Shown here: positions 45,249-58,256 of the stretch, one piece after another
Numbering within the stretch: position 1 is the stretch's first letter
Layout of the letters: each line of letters begins with the position of its first letter
Assembly: GCA_964020085.1 (NCBI GenBank)
Contig: OZ026603.1
Coordinates: 6,808,046 to 6,872,045, forward strand
Reading direction: 5' to 3'
DNA from: Micromussa lordhowensis
Lineage: Eukaryota > Cnidaria > Anthozoa > Scleractinia > Lobophylliidae
DNA: 64,000 nucleotides
Position numbers and translations under genes: made by a program
Notes under the pieces: model-generated
Databases searched by the model: none
Told to the model about the DNA's origin: nothing
What the model saw: the letters and a program-made list of their open reading frames with translations, nothing else

Positions 45249-47939
45249 AAACATGATGGCATTGGCGCCAGGGTGTTTTTTCTGGCCTTCTTTTTGCAGT
45301 AGTTTCCCCTGGTCCCAACTTTGCAGAATTTCAGAAAACGCGCGCTGGGGGTCCCCTTGGCAAATTTGACATAGCTCGGCTTCACGGGCACTTTAAGAGG
45401 CGCGGTTTGCAGCAAAATGTTCTGCTAGGTTGGCACTTTAAGAAAATCCTAGTTAGAACATGATAGCCTTGGCGCCAGGGTGTTTTTTTTGGCCTTCTTT
45501 TTGCAGTAGTTTCCCCTGGTCCCAACTTTGCAGAATTTCAGAAAACGCGCGCTGGGGGTCCCCTTGGCAAATTTGACATAGCTCGGCTTCACGGGCACTT
45601 TAAGAGGCGCGGTTTGCAGCAAAATGTTCTGCTAGGTTGGCACTTTAAGGAAATTGTAGTTAGAACATGATGGCCTTGGCGCCAGAGTGTTTTTTCAGGC
45701 CTTCTTTTTGCAGTAGTTTCCCCTGGTCCCAACTTTGCAGAATTTCAGAAAACGCGCGCTGGGGGTCCCCTTGGCAAATTTGACATAGCTCGGCTTCACG
45801 GGCACTTTAAGAGGTGCAGTTTGCAGCAAAATGTTCTACTGGGTTGGCACTTCAAGGAAATCCTAGTTAGAACATGATGGCATTGGCGCCAGGGTGTTTT
45901 TTCTGGCCTTCTTTTTGCAGTAGTTTCCCCTGGTCCCAACTTTGCAGAATTTCAGAAAACGCGCGCTGGCGGTCCCCTTGGCAAATTTGACATAGCTCGG
46001 CTTCACGGGCACTTTAAGAGGCGCAGTTTGCAGCAAAATGTTTTACTAGGTTGGCACTTCAAGGAAATCCTAGTTAGAACATGATGGCATTGGCGCCAGG
46101 GTGTTTTTTCTGGCCTTCTTTTTGCAGTAGTTTCCCCTGGTCCCAACTTTGCAGAATTTCAGAAAACGCGCGCTGGGGGTCCCCTTGGCAAATTTGACAT
46201 AGCTCGGCTTCACGGGCACTTTAAGAGGCGCGGTTTGCAGCAAAATGTTCTGCTAGGTTGGCACTTCAAGGAAATCCTAGTTAGAACATGATGGCATTGG
46301 CGCCAGGGTGTTTTTTCTGGCCTTCTTTTTGCAGTAGTTTCCCCTGGTCCCAACTTTGCAGAATTTCAGAAAACGCGCGCTGGGAGTCCCCTTGGCAAAT
46401 TTGACATAGCTCGGCTTCACGGGCACTTTAAGAGGCGCGGTTTGCAACAAAATGTTCTGCTAGATTGGTACTTCAAGGAAATGTTAGTTAGAACATGATG
46501 GCATTGGCGCCAGGGTGTTTTTTCTGGCCTTCTTTTTGCAGTAGTTTCCCCTGGTCCCAACTTTGCAGAATTTCAGAAAACGCGCGCTGGGGGTCCCCTT
46601 GGCAAATTTGACATAGCTTTGCTTCACGGGCACTTTAAGAGGCGCGGTTTGCAGCAAAATGTTCTGCTAGGTTGGCACTTTAGAGAAATCCTAGTTAGAA
46701 CATGATGGCATTGGCGCCAGGGTGTTTTTTCTGGCCTTCTTTTTGCAGTAGTTTCCCCTGGTCCCAACTTTGCAGAATTTCAGAAAACGCGCGCTGGGGG
46801 TCCCCTTGGCAAATTTGACATAGCTCGGCTTCACGGGCACTTTAAGAGGCGCGGTTTGCAGCAAAATGTTCTGCTAGGTTGGCACTTTAAGGAAATCCTA
46901 GTTAGAACATGATAGCATTGGCGCCAGGGTGTTTTTTCTGGCCTTCTTTTTGCAGTAGTTTCCCCTGGTCCCAACTTTGCAGAATTTCAGAAAACGCGCG
47001 CTGGGGGTCCCCTTGGCAAATTTGACATAGCTCGGCTTCACGGGCACTTTAAGAGGCGCGGTTTGCAGCAAAATGTTCTGCTAGGTTGGCAGTTTAAGAA
47101 AATCGTAGTTAGAACATGATGGCATTGGCGCCAGGGTGTTTTTTCTGGCCTTCTTTTTGCAGTAGTTTCCCCTGGTCCCAACTTTGCAGAATTTCAGAAA
47201 ACGCGCGCTGGGGGTCCCCTTGGCAAATTTGACATAGCTCGGTTTCACGAGCACTTTAAGAGGCGCGGATTGCAGCAAAATGTTGTGCTAGGTTGGCACT
47301 TCAAGGAAATCCTAGTTAAAACATGATGGCATTGGCGTCAGGGTGTTTTTTCTGGCCTTCTTTTTGCAGTAGTTTCCCCTGGTCCCAACTTTGCAGAATT
47401 TCAGAAAACGCGCGCTGGGGGTCCCCTTGGCAAATTTGACATAGCTCGGTTTCACGGGCAGTTTAAGAGGCGCGGTTTGCAGCAAAATGTTATGCTAGGT
47501 TGGCACTTTAAGGAAATCCTAGTTAAAACATGATGGCATTGGCGTCAGGGTTTTTTTTCTGGCCTTCTTTTTGTAGTAGTTTCCCCTGGTCCCAACTTTG
47601 CAGAATTTCAGAAAACGCGCGCTGGGGGTCCCCTTGGCAAATTTGACATAGCTCGGCTTCACGGGCACTTTAAGAAGCGCGGTTTCCAGCAAAATGTTCT
47701 GCTAGGTTGGCACTTGAAGGAAATTTTAGTTAGAACATGATGGCATTGGCGCCAGGGTGTTTTTTCTGGGCTTCTTTTTGCAGTAGTTTCCCCTGGTCCC
47801 AACTTTGCAGAATTTCAGAAAACGCGCGCTGGGGGTCCCCTTGGCAAATTTGACATAGCTCGGCTTCACGGGCACTTTAAGAGGCGCGGTTTGCAGCAAA
47901 ATGTTCTGCTAGGTTAACACTTCAAGGAAATCTTAGTTA
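45249..47939 (+). repeat. Thirteen-monomer higher-order unit, first copy
   Basis: This 2691-bp unit (13 x 207) is followed directly by an almost perfect copy. Its monomers are individually recognisable by GATAGCCTTGG (45464), GCGCCAGAGTG (45681), TTCTACTGGG (45834), CTGGCGGTCC (45967), TTTTACTAGG (46042), TTTGCAACAAAATG (46442), TAGCTTTGC (46614), GGTTTCACGAGC (47242), GGCGTCAGGG (47337), TTGTAGTAG (47572) and CTGGGCTTC (47767). Confidence 0.9.
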
Positions 47940-50824
47940 GAACATGATGGCATTGGCGCCAGGGTGTTTTTTCTGGCCTTCTTTTTGCAGTAGTTTCCCC
48001 TGGTCCCAACTTTGCAGAATTTCAGAAAACGCGCGCTGGGGGTCCCCTTGGCAAATTTGACATAGCTCGGCTTCACGGGCACTTTAAGAGGCGCGGTTTG
48101 CAGCAAAATGTTCTGCTAGGTTGGCACTTTAAGAAAATCCTAGTTAGAACATGATAGCCTTGGCGCCAGGGTGTTTTTTTTGGCCTTCTTTTTGCAGTAG
48201 TTTCCCCTGGTCCCAACTTTGCAGAATTTCAGAAAACGCGCGCTGGGGGTCCCCTTGGCAAATTTGACATAGCTCGGCTTCACGGGCACTTTAAGAGGCG
48301 CGGTTTGCAGCAAAATGTTCTGCTAGGTTGGCACTTTAAGGAAATTGTAGTTAGAACATGATGGCCTTGGCGCCAGAGTGTTTTTTTAGGCCTTCTTTTT
48401 GCAGTAGTTTCCCCTGGTCCCAACTTTGCAGAATTTCAGAAAACGCGCGCTGGGGGTCCCCTTGGCAAATTTGACATAGCTCGGCTTCACGGGCACTTTA
48501 AGAGGTGCAGTTTGCAGCAAAATGTTCTACTGGGTTGGCACTTCAAGGAAATCCTAGTTAGAACATGATGGCATTGGCGCCAGGGTGTTTTTTCTGGCCT
48601 TCTTTTTGCAGTAGTTTCCCCTGGTCCCAACTTTGCAGAATTTCAGAAAACGCGCGCTGGCGGTCCCCTTGGCAAATTTGACATAGCTCGGCTTCACGGG
48701 CACTTTAAGAGGCGCAGTTTGCAGCAAAATGTTTTACTAGGTTGGCACTTCAAGGAAATCCTAGTTAGAACATGATGGCATTGGCGCCAGGGTGTTTTTT
48801 CTGGCCTTCTTTTTGCAGTAGTTTCCCCTGGTCCCAACTTTGCAGAATTTCAGAAAACGCGCGCTGGGGGTCCCCTTGGCAAATTTGACATAGCTCGGCT
48901 TCACGGGCACTTTAAGAGGCGCGGTTTGCAGCAAAATGTTCTGCTAGGTTGGCACTTCAAGGAAATCCTAGTTAGAACATGATGGCATTGGCGCCAGGGT
49001 GTTTTTTCTGGCCTTCTTTTTGCAGTAGTTTCCCCTGGTCCCAACTTTGCAGAATTTCAGAAAACGCGCGCTGGGAGTCCCCTTGGCAAATTTGACATAG
49101 CTCGGCTTCACGGGCACTTTAAGAGGCGCGGTTTGCAACAAAATGTTCTGCTAGATTGGTACTTCAAGGAAATGTTAGTTAGAACATGATGGCATTGGCG
49201 CCAGGGTGTTTTTTCTGGCCTTCTTTTTGCAGTAGTTTCCCCTGGTCCCAACTTTGCAGAATTTCAGAAAACGCGCGCTGGGGGTCCCCTTGGCAAATTT
49301 GACATAGCTTTGCTTCACGGGCACTTTAAGAGGCGCGGTTTGCAGCAAAATGTTCTGCTAGGTTGGCACTTTAGAGAAATCCTAGTTAGAACATGATGGC
49401 ATTGGCGCCAGGGTGTTTTTTCTGGCCTTCTTTTTGCAGTAGTTTCCCCTGGTCCCAACTTTGCAGAATTTCAGAAAACGCGCGCTGGGGGTCCCCTTGG
49501 CAAATTTGACATAGCTCGGCTTCACGGGCACTTTAAGAGGCGCGGTTTGCAGCAAAATGTTCTGCTAGGTTGGCACTTTAAGGAAATCCTAGTTAGAACA
49601 TGATAGCATTGGCGCCAGGGTGTTTTTTCTGGCCTTCTTTTTGCAGTAGTTTCCCCTGGTCCCAACTTTGCAGAATTTCAGAAAACGCGCGCTGGGGGTC
49701 CCCTTGGCAAATTTGACATAGCTCGGCTTCACGGGCACTTTAAGAGGCGCGGTTTGCAGCAAAATGTTCTGCTAGGTTGGCAGTTTAAGAAAATCGTAGT
49801 TAGAACATGATGGCATTGGCGCCAGGGTGTTTTTTCTGGCCTTCTTTTTGCAGTAGTTTCCCCTGGTCCCAACTTTGCAGAATTTCAGAAAACGCGCGCT
49901 GGGGGTCCCCTTGGCAAATTTGACATAGCTCGGTTTCACGAGCACTTTAAGAGGCGCGGATTGCAGCAAAATGTTGTGCTAGGTTGGCACTTCAAGGAAA
50001 TCCTAGTTAAAACATGATGGCATTGGCGTCAGGGTGTTTTTTCTGGCCTTCTTTTTGCAGTAGTTTCCCCTGGTCCCAACTTTGCAGAATTTCAGAAAAC
50101 GCGCGCTGGGGGTCCCCTTGGCAAATTTGACATAGCTCGGTTTCACGGGCAGTTTAAGAGGCGCGGTTTGCAGCAAAATGTTATGCTAGGTTGGCACTTT
50201 AAGGAAATCCTAGTTAAAACATGATGGCATTGGCGTCAGGGTTTTTTTTCTGGCCTTCTTTTTGTAGTAGTTTCCCCTGGTCCCAACTTTGCAGAATTTC
50301 AGAAAACGCGCGCTGGGGGTCCCCTTGGCAAATTTGACATAGCTCGGCTTCACGGGCACTTTAAGAAGCGCGGTTTCCAGCAAAATGTTCTGCTAGGTTG
50401 GCACTTGAAGGAAATTTTAGTTAGAACATGATGGCATTGGCGCCAGGGTGTTTTTTCTGGGCTTCTTTTTGCAGTAGTTTCCCCTGGTCCCAACTTTGCA
50501 GAATTTCAGAAAACGCGCGCTGGGGGTCCCCTTGGCAAATTTGACATAGCTCGGCTTCACGGGCACTTTAAGAGGCGCGGTTTGCAGCAAAATGTTCTGC
50601 TAGGTTAACACTTCAAGGAAATCTTAGTTAGAACATGATGGCATTGGCGCCAGGGTGTTTTTTCTGGCCTTCTTTTTGCAGTAGTTTCCCCTGGTCCCAA
50701 CTTTGCAGAATTTCAGAAAACGCGCGCTGGGGGTCCCCTTGGCAAATTTGACATAGCTCGGCTTCACGGGCACTTTAAGAGGCGCGGTTTGCAGCAAAAT
50801 GTTCTGCTAGGTTGGCACTTTAAG
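47940..50824 (+). repeat. Thirteen-monomer higher-order unit, second copy plus about one extra monomer
   Basis: All markers of the first copy recur at a shift of 2691. Scanning about 2.9 kb by eye I find one difference, TTTTTTCAGG (45686) against TTTTTTTAGG (48377). Identity ends near 50824, where the expected GAAAATCC (48134) reads GGAAATCC. Here phase 107 is the same in both copies, as expected for a very recent event. Confidence 0.9.
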
Positions 50825-51050
50825 GAAATCCTAGTTAAAACATGATGGCATTGGCGCCAGGGTGCTTTTTTTGGCCTTCTTTTTGCAGTAGTTTCCCCTG
50901 GTCCCAACTTTGCAGAATTTCAGAAAACGCGCGCTGGGGGTCCCCTTGGCAAATTTGACATAGCTCGGCTTCACGGGCACTTTAAGAGGCGCGGTTTCCA
51001 GCAAAATGTTCTGCTAGGTTGGCACTTCAAGGAAATCTTAGTTAGAACAT
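49770..51050 (+). repeat. Six-monomer dispersed block, reference copy
   Basis: This block of variants runs in the order GGTTTCACG, ATGTTGTGC, GGCGTCAGGG, GGCAGTTTAAG, GGGTTTTTTTTCTGG, TTGTAGTAG, AAGAAGCGCGGTTTCCAGC, CTGGGCTTC, AGGTTAACAC, GGGTGCTTTTTTTGG. Most of the series also occurs at 47079-48120, 52047-53330 and 58257-59540. It overlaps the right part of the thirteen-monomer duplication. Confidence 0.8.
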
Positions 51051-52046
51051 GATGGCATTGGCGCCAGGGTGTTTTTTCTGGCCTTCTTTTTGCAGTAGTT
51101 TCCCCTGGTCCCAACTTTGCAGAATTTCAGAAAACGCGCGCTGGGGGTCCCCTTGGCAAATTTGACATAGCTCGGCTTCACGGGCACTTTAAGATGCGCG
51201 GTTTGCAGCAAAATGTTTTGCTGGGTTGGCACTTGAAGGAAATTTTAGTTAGAACATGATGGCATTGGCGCCAGGGTGTTTTTTCTGGCCTTCTTTTTGC
51301 AGTAGTTTCCCCTGGTCCCAACTTTGCAGAATTTCAGAAAACGCGCGCTGGGGGTCCCCTTGGCAAATTTGACATAGCTCGGCTTCACGGGCACTTTAAG
51401 AGGCGCGGTTTGCAGCAAAATGTTCTGCTAGGTTGGCACTTCAAGGAAATCCTAGTTAGAACATGATGGCAATGGCGCCAGGGTGTTTTTTCTGGCCTTC
51501 TTTTTGCAGTAGTTTCCCCTGGTCCCAACTTTGCAGAATTTCAGAAAACGCGCGCTGGGGGTCCCCTTGGCAAATTTGACATAGCTCGGCTTCACGGGCA
51601 CTTTAAGAGGCGCGGTTTGCAGCAAAATGTTTTGCTAGGTTGGCACTTCTAGGAAATCGTAGTTAGAACATGATGGCATTGGCGACAGGGTGTTTTTTCT
51701 GGCCTTCTTTTTGCAGTAGTTTCCCCTGGTCCCAACTTTGCAGAATTTCAGAAAACGCGCGCTGGGGGTCCCCTTGGCAAATTTGACATAGCTCGGCTTC
51801 ACGGGCACTTTAAGAGGCGCGGTTTGCAGCAAAATGTTCTGCTAGGTTGGCACTTTAAGGAAATCCTAGTTAGAACATGATGGCATTGGCGCCAGGGTGT
51901 TTTTTCTGGCCTTCTTTTTGCAGTAGTTTCCCCTGGTCCCAACTTTGCAGAATTTCAGAAAACGCGCGCTGGGGGTCCCCTTGGCAAATTTGACATAGCT
52001 CGGCTTCACGGGCACTTTAAGAGGCGCGGTTTGCAGCAAAATGTTC
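51051..52046 (+). repeat. Copy of the 44621-45440 region to the right of the thirteen-monomer duplication
   Basis: AAGATGCGCGG (51192) matches 44775 at a shift of 6417 (31 monomers). CTTCTAGGAAATCG with GCGACAGGG (51648-51690) matches 45024-45066 at 6624 (32 monomers). One extra monomer with GGCAATGGCGCC (51469) sits between the two. Confidence 0.7.
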
Positions 52047-53330
52047 TGCTAGGTTGGCACTTTAAGAAAATCGTAGTTAGAACATGATGGCATTGGCGCC
52101 AGGGTGTTTTTTCTGGCCTTCTTTTTGCAGTAGTTTCCCCTGGTCCCAACTTTGCAGAATTTCAGAAAACGCGCGCTGGGGGTCCCCTTGGCAAATTTGA
52201 CATAGCTCGGTTTCACGGGCACTTTAAGAGGCGCGGTTTGCAGCAAAATGTTGTGCTAGGTTGGCACTTCAAGGAAATCCTAGTTAAAACATGATGCCAT
52301 TGGCGTCAGGGTGTTTTTTCTGGCCTTCTTTTTGCAGTAGTTTCCCCTGGTTTCAACTTTGCAGAATTTCAGAAAACGCGCGCTGGGGGTCCCCTTGGCA
52401 AATTTGACATAGCTCGGTTTCACGGGCAGTTTAAGAGGCGCGGTTTGCAGCAAAATGTTGTGCTAGGTTGGCACTTCAAGGAAATCCTAGTTAAAACATG
52501 ATGGCATTGGCGTCAGGGTTTTTTTTCTGGCCTTCTTTTTGTAGTAGTTTCCCCTGGTCCCAACTTTGCAGAATTTCAGAAAACGCGCGCTGGGGGTCCC
52601 CTTGGCAAATTTGACATAGCTCGGCTTCACGGGCACTTTAAGAAGCGCGGTTTCCAGCAAAATGTTCTGCTAGGTTGGCACTTGAAGGAAATTTTAGTTA
52701 GAACATGATGGCATTGGCGCCAGGGTGTTTTTTCTGGGCTTCTTTTTGCAGTAGTTTCTTCTGGTCCCAACTTTGCAGAATTTCAGAAAACGCGCGCTGG
52801 GGGTCCCCTTGGCAAATTTGACATAGCTCGGCTTCACGGGCACTTTAAGAGGCGCGGTTTGCAGCAAAATGTTCTGCCTGGTTAACACTTCAAGGAAATG
52901 TTAGTTAGAACATGATGGCATTGGCGCCAGGGTGTTTTTTCTGGCCTTCTTTTTGCAGTAGTTTCCCCTGGTCCCAACTTTGCAGAATTTCAGAAAACGC
53001 GCGCTGGGGGTCCCCTTGGCAAATTTGACATAGCTCGGCTTCACGGGCACTTTAAGAGGCGCGGTTTGCAGCAAAATGTTCTGCTAGGTTGGCACTTTAA
53101 GGAAATCCTAGTTAAAACATGATGGCATTGGCGCCAGGGTGCTTTTTTTGGCCTTCTTTTTGCAGTAGTTTCCCCTGGTCCCAACTTTGCAGAATTTCAG
53201 AAAACGCGCGCTGGGGGTCCCCTTGGCAAATTTGACATAGCTTGGCTTCACGGGCACTTTAAGAGGCGCGGTTTCCAGCAAAATGTTCTGCTAGGTTGGC
53301 ACTTCAAGGAAATCTTAGTTAGAACATGAT
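52047..53330 (+). repeat. Six-monomer dispersed block, copy at an 11-monomer step
   Basis: This matches 49770-51050 with a shift of 2277 = 11 x 207. It includes GGTTTCACGGG (52209), GGTTTCAAC (52349, private), TTGTAGTAG (52539), CTGGGCTTC (52735) and GTGCTTTTTTTGG (53140). Phase 107 differs from the reference copy at 52473 (C against T). Confidence 0.8.
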
Positions 53331-54935
53331 GGCATTGGCGCCAGGGTGTTTTTTCTGGCCTTCTTTTTGCAGTAGTTTCCCCTGGTCCCAACTTTGCAGA
53401 ATTTCAGAAAACGCGCGCTGGGGGTCCCCTTGGCAAATTTGACATAGCTCGGCTTCACGGGCACTTTAAGAGGCGCGATTTGCAGCAAAATGTTGTGCTA
53501 GGTTGGCACTTTAAGGAAATCGTAGTTAGAACATGATGGCATTGGCGCCAAGGTGTTTTTTCTGGCCTTCTTTTGTCAGGAGTTTCCCCACGTCCCAACT
53601 TTGCAGAATTTCAGAAAACGCGCGCTGGGGGTCCCCTTGGCAAATTTGACATAGCTCGGCTTCACGGGCACTTTAAGAGGCGCGGTTTGCAGCAAAATGT
53701 TTTGCTAGGTTGGCACTTTAAGGAAATCCTAGTTAAAACATGATGGCATTGGCGCCAGGGTGTTTTTTCTGGCCTTCTTTTTGCAGTAGTTTCCCCTGGT
53801 CCCAACTTTGCAGAATTTCAGAAAACGCGCGCTGGGGGTCCCCTTGGCAAATTTGACATAGCTCGGCTTAACGGGCACTTTAAGAGGCGCGGTTTGCAGC
53901 AAAATGTTCTGCTAGGTTGGCACTTCAAGGAAATTTTAGTTAGAACATGATGGCATTGGCGCCAGGGTGTTTTTTCTGGCCTTCTTTTTGCAGTAGTTTC
54001 CCCTGGTCCCAACTTTGCAGAATTTCAGAAAACGCGCGCTGGGGGTCCCCTTGGCAAATTTGACATAGCTCGGCTTCACGGGCACTTTAAGAGGCGCGGT
54101 TTGCAGCAAAATGTTCTGCTAGGTTGGCACTTTAAGGAAATCCTAGTTAAAACATGATGGCATTGGCGCGAGGGTGCTTTTTTTGGCCTTCTTTTTGCAG
54201 TAGTTTCCCCTGGTCCCAACTTTGCAGAATTTCAGAAAACGCGCGCTGGGGGTCCCCTTGGCAAATTTGACATAGCTCGGCTTCACGGGCACTTTAAGAG
54301 GCGCGGTTTCCAGCAAAATGTTCTGCTAGGTTGGCACTTCAAGGAAATTTTAGTTAGAACATGATGGCATTGGCGCCAGGGTGTTTTTTCTGGCCTTCTT
54401 TTTGCAGTAGTTTCCCCTGGTCCCAACTTTGCAGAATTTCAGAAAACGCGCGATGGGGGTCCCCTTGGCAAATTTGACATAGCTCGGCTTCACGGGCACT
54501 TTAAGAGGCGCGATTTGCAGCAAAATGTTGTGCTAGGTTGGCACTTTAAGGAAATCGTAGTTAGAACATGATGGCATTGGCGCCAGGGTGTTTTTTCTGG
54601 ATTTCTTTTGTCAGGAGTTTCCCCACGTCCCAACTTTGCAGAATTTCAGAAAACGCGCGCTGGGGGTCCCCTTGGCAAATTTGACATAGCTCGGCTTCAC
54701 GGGCACTTTAAGAGGCGCGGTTTGCAGCAAAATGTTTTGCTAGGTTGGCACTTTAAGGAAATCCTAGTTAAAACATGATGGCATTGGCGCCAGGGTGTTT
54801 TTTCTGGCCTTCTTTTTGCAGTAGTTTCCCCTGGTCCCAACTTTGCAGAATTTCAGAAAACGCGCGCTGGGGGTCCCCTTGGCAAATTTGACATAGCTCG
54901 GCTTCACGGGCACTTTAAGAGGCGCGGTTTGCAGC
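53089..54935 (+). repeat. Tandem five-monomer duplication with divergent TTTTGTCAGG monomers
   Basis: Markers recur at a shift of 1035: GTGCTTTTTTTGG (53140 and 54175), GGCGCGATTTGCAG (53472 and 54507), ATGTTGTGC (53490 and 54525) and TTTTGTCAGGAGTTTCCCCA (53571 and 54606). After about four monomers the copies part. Confidence 0.75.
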
Positions 54936-57705
54936 AAAATGTTCTGCTAGGTTGGCACTTTAAGGAAATCCTAGTTAAAACATGATGGCATTGGCGCCAG
55001 GGTTTTTTTTTCTGGCCTTCTTTTTGCAGTAGTTTCCCCTGGTCCCAACTTTGCAGAATTTCAGAAAACGCGCGCTGGGGGTCCCCTTGGCAAATTTGAC
55101 ATAGCTCGGGTTCACGGGCACTTTAAGAGGCGCGGTTTGCAGCAAAATGTTCTGCTAGGTTGGCACTTCAAGGAAATCTTAGTTAGAACATGATGGCATT
55201 GGCGCCAGGGTGTTTTTTCTGGCCTCCTTTTTGCAGTAGTTTCCCCTGGTCCCAACTTTGCAGAATTTCAGAAAACGCGCGCTGGGGGTCCCCTTGGCAA
55301 ATTTGACATAGCTCGGCTTCACGGGCACTTTAAGAGGCGCGGTTTGCAGCAAAATGTTTTGCTAGGTTGGCACTTCAAGGAAATCCTAGTTAAAACATGA
55401 TGGCATTTGCGCCATGGTGTTTTTTTTGGCCTTCTTTTTGCAGTAGTTTCCCCTGCTCCCAACTTTGCAGAATTTCAGAAAACGCGCGCTGGGGGTCCCC
55501 TTGGCAAATTTGATATAGCTCGGCTTCACGGGCACTTTAAGAGGCGCGGTTTGCAGCAAAATGTTCTGCTAGGTTGGCATTTGAAGGAAATCCTAGTTAG
55601 AACATGATGGCATTGGCGCCAGGGTGTTTTTTCTGGCCTTCTTTTTGCAGTAGTTTCCCCTGGTCCCAACTTTGCAGAATTTCAGAAAACGCGCGCTTTG
55701 GGTCCTCTTGGCAAATTTAACATAGCTCGGCTTCACGGGCACTTTAAGAAGCGCGGTTTGCAGCAAAATGTTCTGCTAGGTAAGCACTTTAAGGAAATGC
55801 TAGTTAGAACATGATGGCATTGGCGCCAGGGTGTTTTTTCTGGCCTTCTTTTTGCAGTAGTTTCCCCTGGTCCCAACTTTGCAGAATTTCAGAAAACGCG
55901 CGCTGGCGGTCCCCTTGGCAAATTTGACATAGCTCGGCTTCACGGGCACTTTAAGAGGCGCGGTTTGCAGCAAAATGTTCTGCTAGGTTGGCACTTCAAG
56001 GAAATCCTAGTTAGAACATGATGGCATTGGCGCCAGGGTGTTTTTTCTGGCCTTCTTTTTGCAGTAGTTTCGCCTGGTCCCAACTTTGCAGAATTTTAGA
56101 AAACGCGCGCTGGGGGTCCCCTTGGCAAATTTGACATAGCTCGGCTTCACGGGCACTTTAAGAGGCGAGGTTTGCAGCAAAATGTTCTGCTAGGTTGGCA
56201 CTTTAAGGAAATGCTACTTAGAACATGATGGCATTGGCGCCAGGGTGTTTTTTCTGGCCTTCTTTTTGCAGTAGTTTCCCCTGGTCCCAACTTTGCAGAA
56301 TTTCAGAAAACGCGCGCTGGGGGTCCCCTTGGCAAATTTGACATAGCTCGGCTTCACGGGCACTTTAAGAGGCGCGGTTTGCAGCAAAATGTTCTGCTAG
56401 GTTAACACTTCAAGGAAATTCTAGTTAGAACATGATGGCATTGGCGCCAGGGTGTTTTTTCTGGCCTTCTTTTTCCAGTAGTTTCCCCTGGTCCCAACTT
56501 TGCAGAATTTCAGAAAACGCGCGCTGGGGGTCCCCTTGGCAAATTTGACATAGCTCGGCTTCACGGGCACTTTAAGAGGCGCGGTTTGCAGCAAAATGTT
56601 CTGCTAGGTTGGCACTTTAAGGAAATCTTAGTTAAAAGATGATGGCATTGGCGCCAGGGTGTTTTTTTGGCCTTTTTTTTGCAGTAGTTTCCCCTGGTAC
56701 CAACTTTGCAGAATTTCAGAAAACGCGCGCTGGGAGTCCCCTTGGCAAATTTGCCATAGCGCGGCTTCACGGGCACTTTAAGAGGCGCGGTTTGCAGCAA
56801 AATCTTCTGCTAGGTTGGCACTTTAAGGAAATCCTAGTTAGAACATGATGGCATTGGCGCCAGAGTGTTTTTTCTGGCCTTCTTTTTGCAGTAGTTTCCC
56901 CTGGTCCCAACTTTGCAGAATTTCAGAAAACGCGCGCTGGGGGTCCCCTTGGCAAATTTGACATAGCTCGGCTTCACGGGCACTTTAAGAGGCGCGGTTT
57001 GCAGCAAAATGTTCTGCTAGATTGGTACTTCAAGGAAATCTTAGTTAGAACATGATGGCATTGGCGCCAGGGTGTTTTTTCTGGCCTTCTTTTTGCAGTA
57101 GTTTCCCCTGGTCCCAACTTTGCAGAATTTCAGAAAACGCGCGCTGGGGGTCCCCTTGGCAAATTTGACATAGCTTTGCTTCACGGGCACTTTAAGAGGC
57201 GCGGTTTGCAGCAAAATGTTTTGCTAGGTTGGCACTTTAGAGAAATCCTTGTTAGAACATGATGGCATTGGCGCCAGGGTGTTTTTTCTGGCCTTCTTTT
57301 TGCAGTAGTTTCCCCTGGTCCCAACTTTGCAGAATTTCAGAAAACGCGCGCTGGGGGTCCCCTTGGCAAATTTGACATAGCTCGGCTTCACGGGCACTTT
57401 AAGAGGCGCGGTTTGCAGCAAAATGTTCTGCTAGGTTGGCACTTGAAGGAAATTTTAGTTAGAACATGATGGCATTGGCGCCAGGGTGTTTTTTCTGGGC
57501 TTCTTTTTGCAGTAGTTTCCCCTGGTCCCAACTTTGCAGAATTTCAGAAAACGCGCGCTGGGGGTCCCCTTGGCAAATTTGACATAGCTCGGCTTCACGG
57601 GCACTTTAAGAGGCGCGGTTTGCAGCAAAATGTTCTGCTAGGTTGGCACTTTAGAGAAATCCTAGTTAGAACATGATGGCATTGGCGCCAGGGTGTTTTT
57701 TCTGG
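54936..57705 (+). repeat. Monomers with partners to the left and right
   Basis: From 54936 to about 55600 the array matches 60110-60775 at a shift of about 5174 (25 monomers minus one T gained near 55008), with CTCGGGTTCACG (55105), GGCCTCCTTT (55222) and TTTGCGCCATGGTG (55405). Around 57018-57230, CTAGATTGGTACTTC and TAGCTTTGC match 46461-46670 at 10557 (51 monomers). The monomer at 56639-56848 is unusually divergent: GGCCTTTTTTTTGCAG, GGTACCAAC, TTTGCCATAGCGCGG and AAAATCTTC all fall in one copy. Confidence 0.65.
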
Positions 57706-58256
57706 CCTTCTTTTTGCAGTAGTTTCCCGTGGTCCCAACTTTGCAGAATTTCAGAAAACGCGCGCTGGGGGTCCCCTTGGCAAATTTGACATAGCTTTGC
57801 TTCACGGGCACTTTAAGAGGCGCGGTTTGCAGCAAAATGTTTTGCTAGGTTGGCACTTTAGAGAAATCCTAGTTAGAACATGATGGCATTGGCGCCAGGG
57901 TGTTTTTTCTGGCCTTCTTTTTGCAGTAGTTTCCCCTGGTCCCAACTTTGCAGAATTTCAGAAAACGCGCGCTGGGGGTCCCCTTGGCAAATTTGACATA
58001 GCTCGGCTTCACGGGCACTTTAAGAGGCGCGGTTTGAAGCAAAATGTTTTGCTAGGTTGGCACTTTAAGAAAATCCTAGTTAAAACATGATGGCATTGGC
58101 GCCAGGGTGTTTTTTCTGGCCTTCTTTTTGCAGTAGTTTCCCCTGGTCCCAACTTTGCAGAATTTCAGAAAACGCGCGCTGGGGGTCCCCTTGGCAAATT
58201 TGACATAGCTCGGCTTCACGGGCACTTTAAGAGGCGCGGTTTGCAGCAAAATGTTC
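57706..58256 (+). repeat. Block repeated at the right edge of the window
   Basis: TTTCCCGTGGTCC (57723), TAGCTTTGC (57792), CACTTTAGAGAAATCC (57852) and TTTGAAGCAAAATGTTTTGC (58034) recur at 63517, 63586, 63646 and 63828, a shift of 5794 (28 monomers minus 2 bases). Confidence 0.75.
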
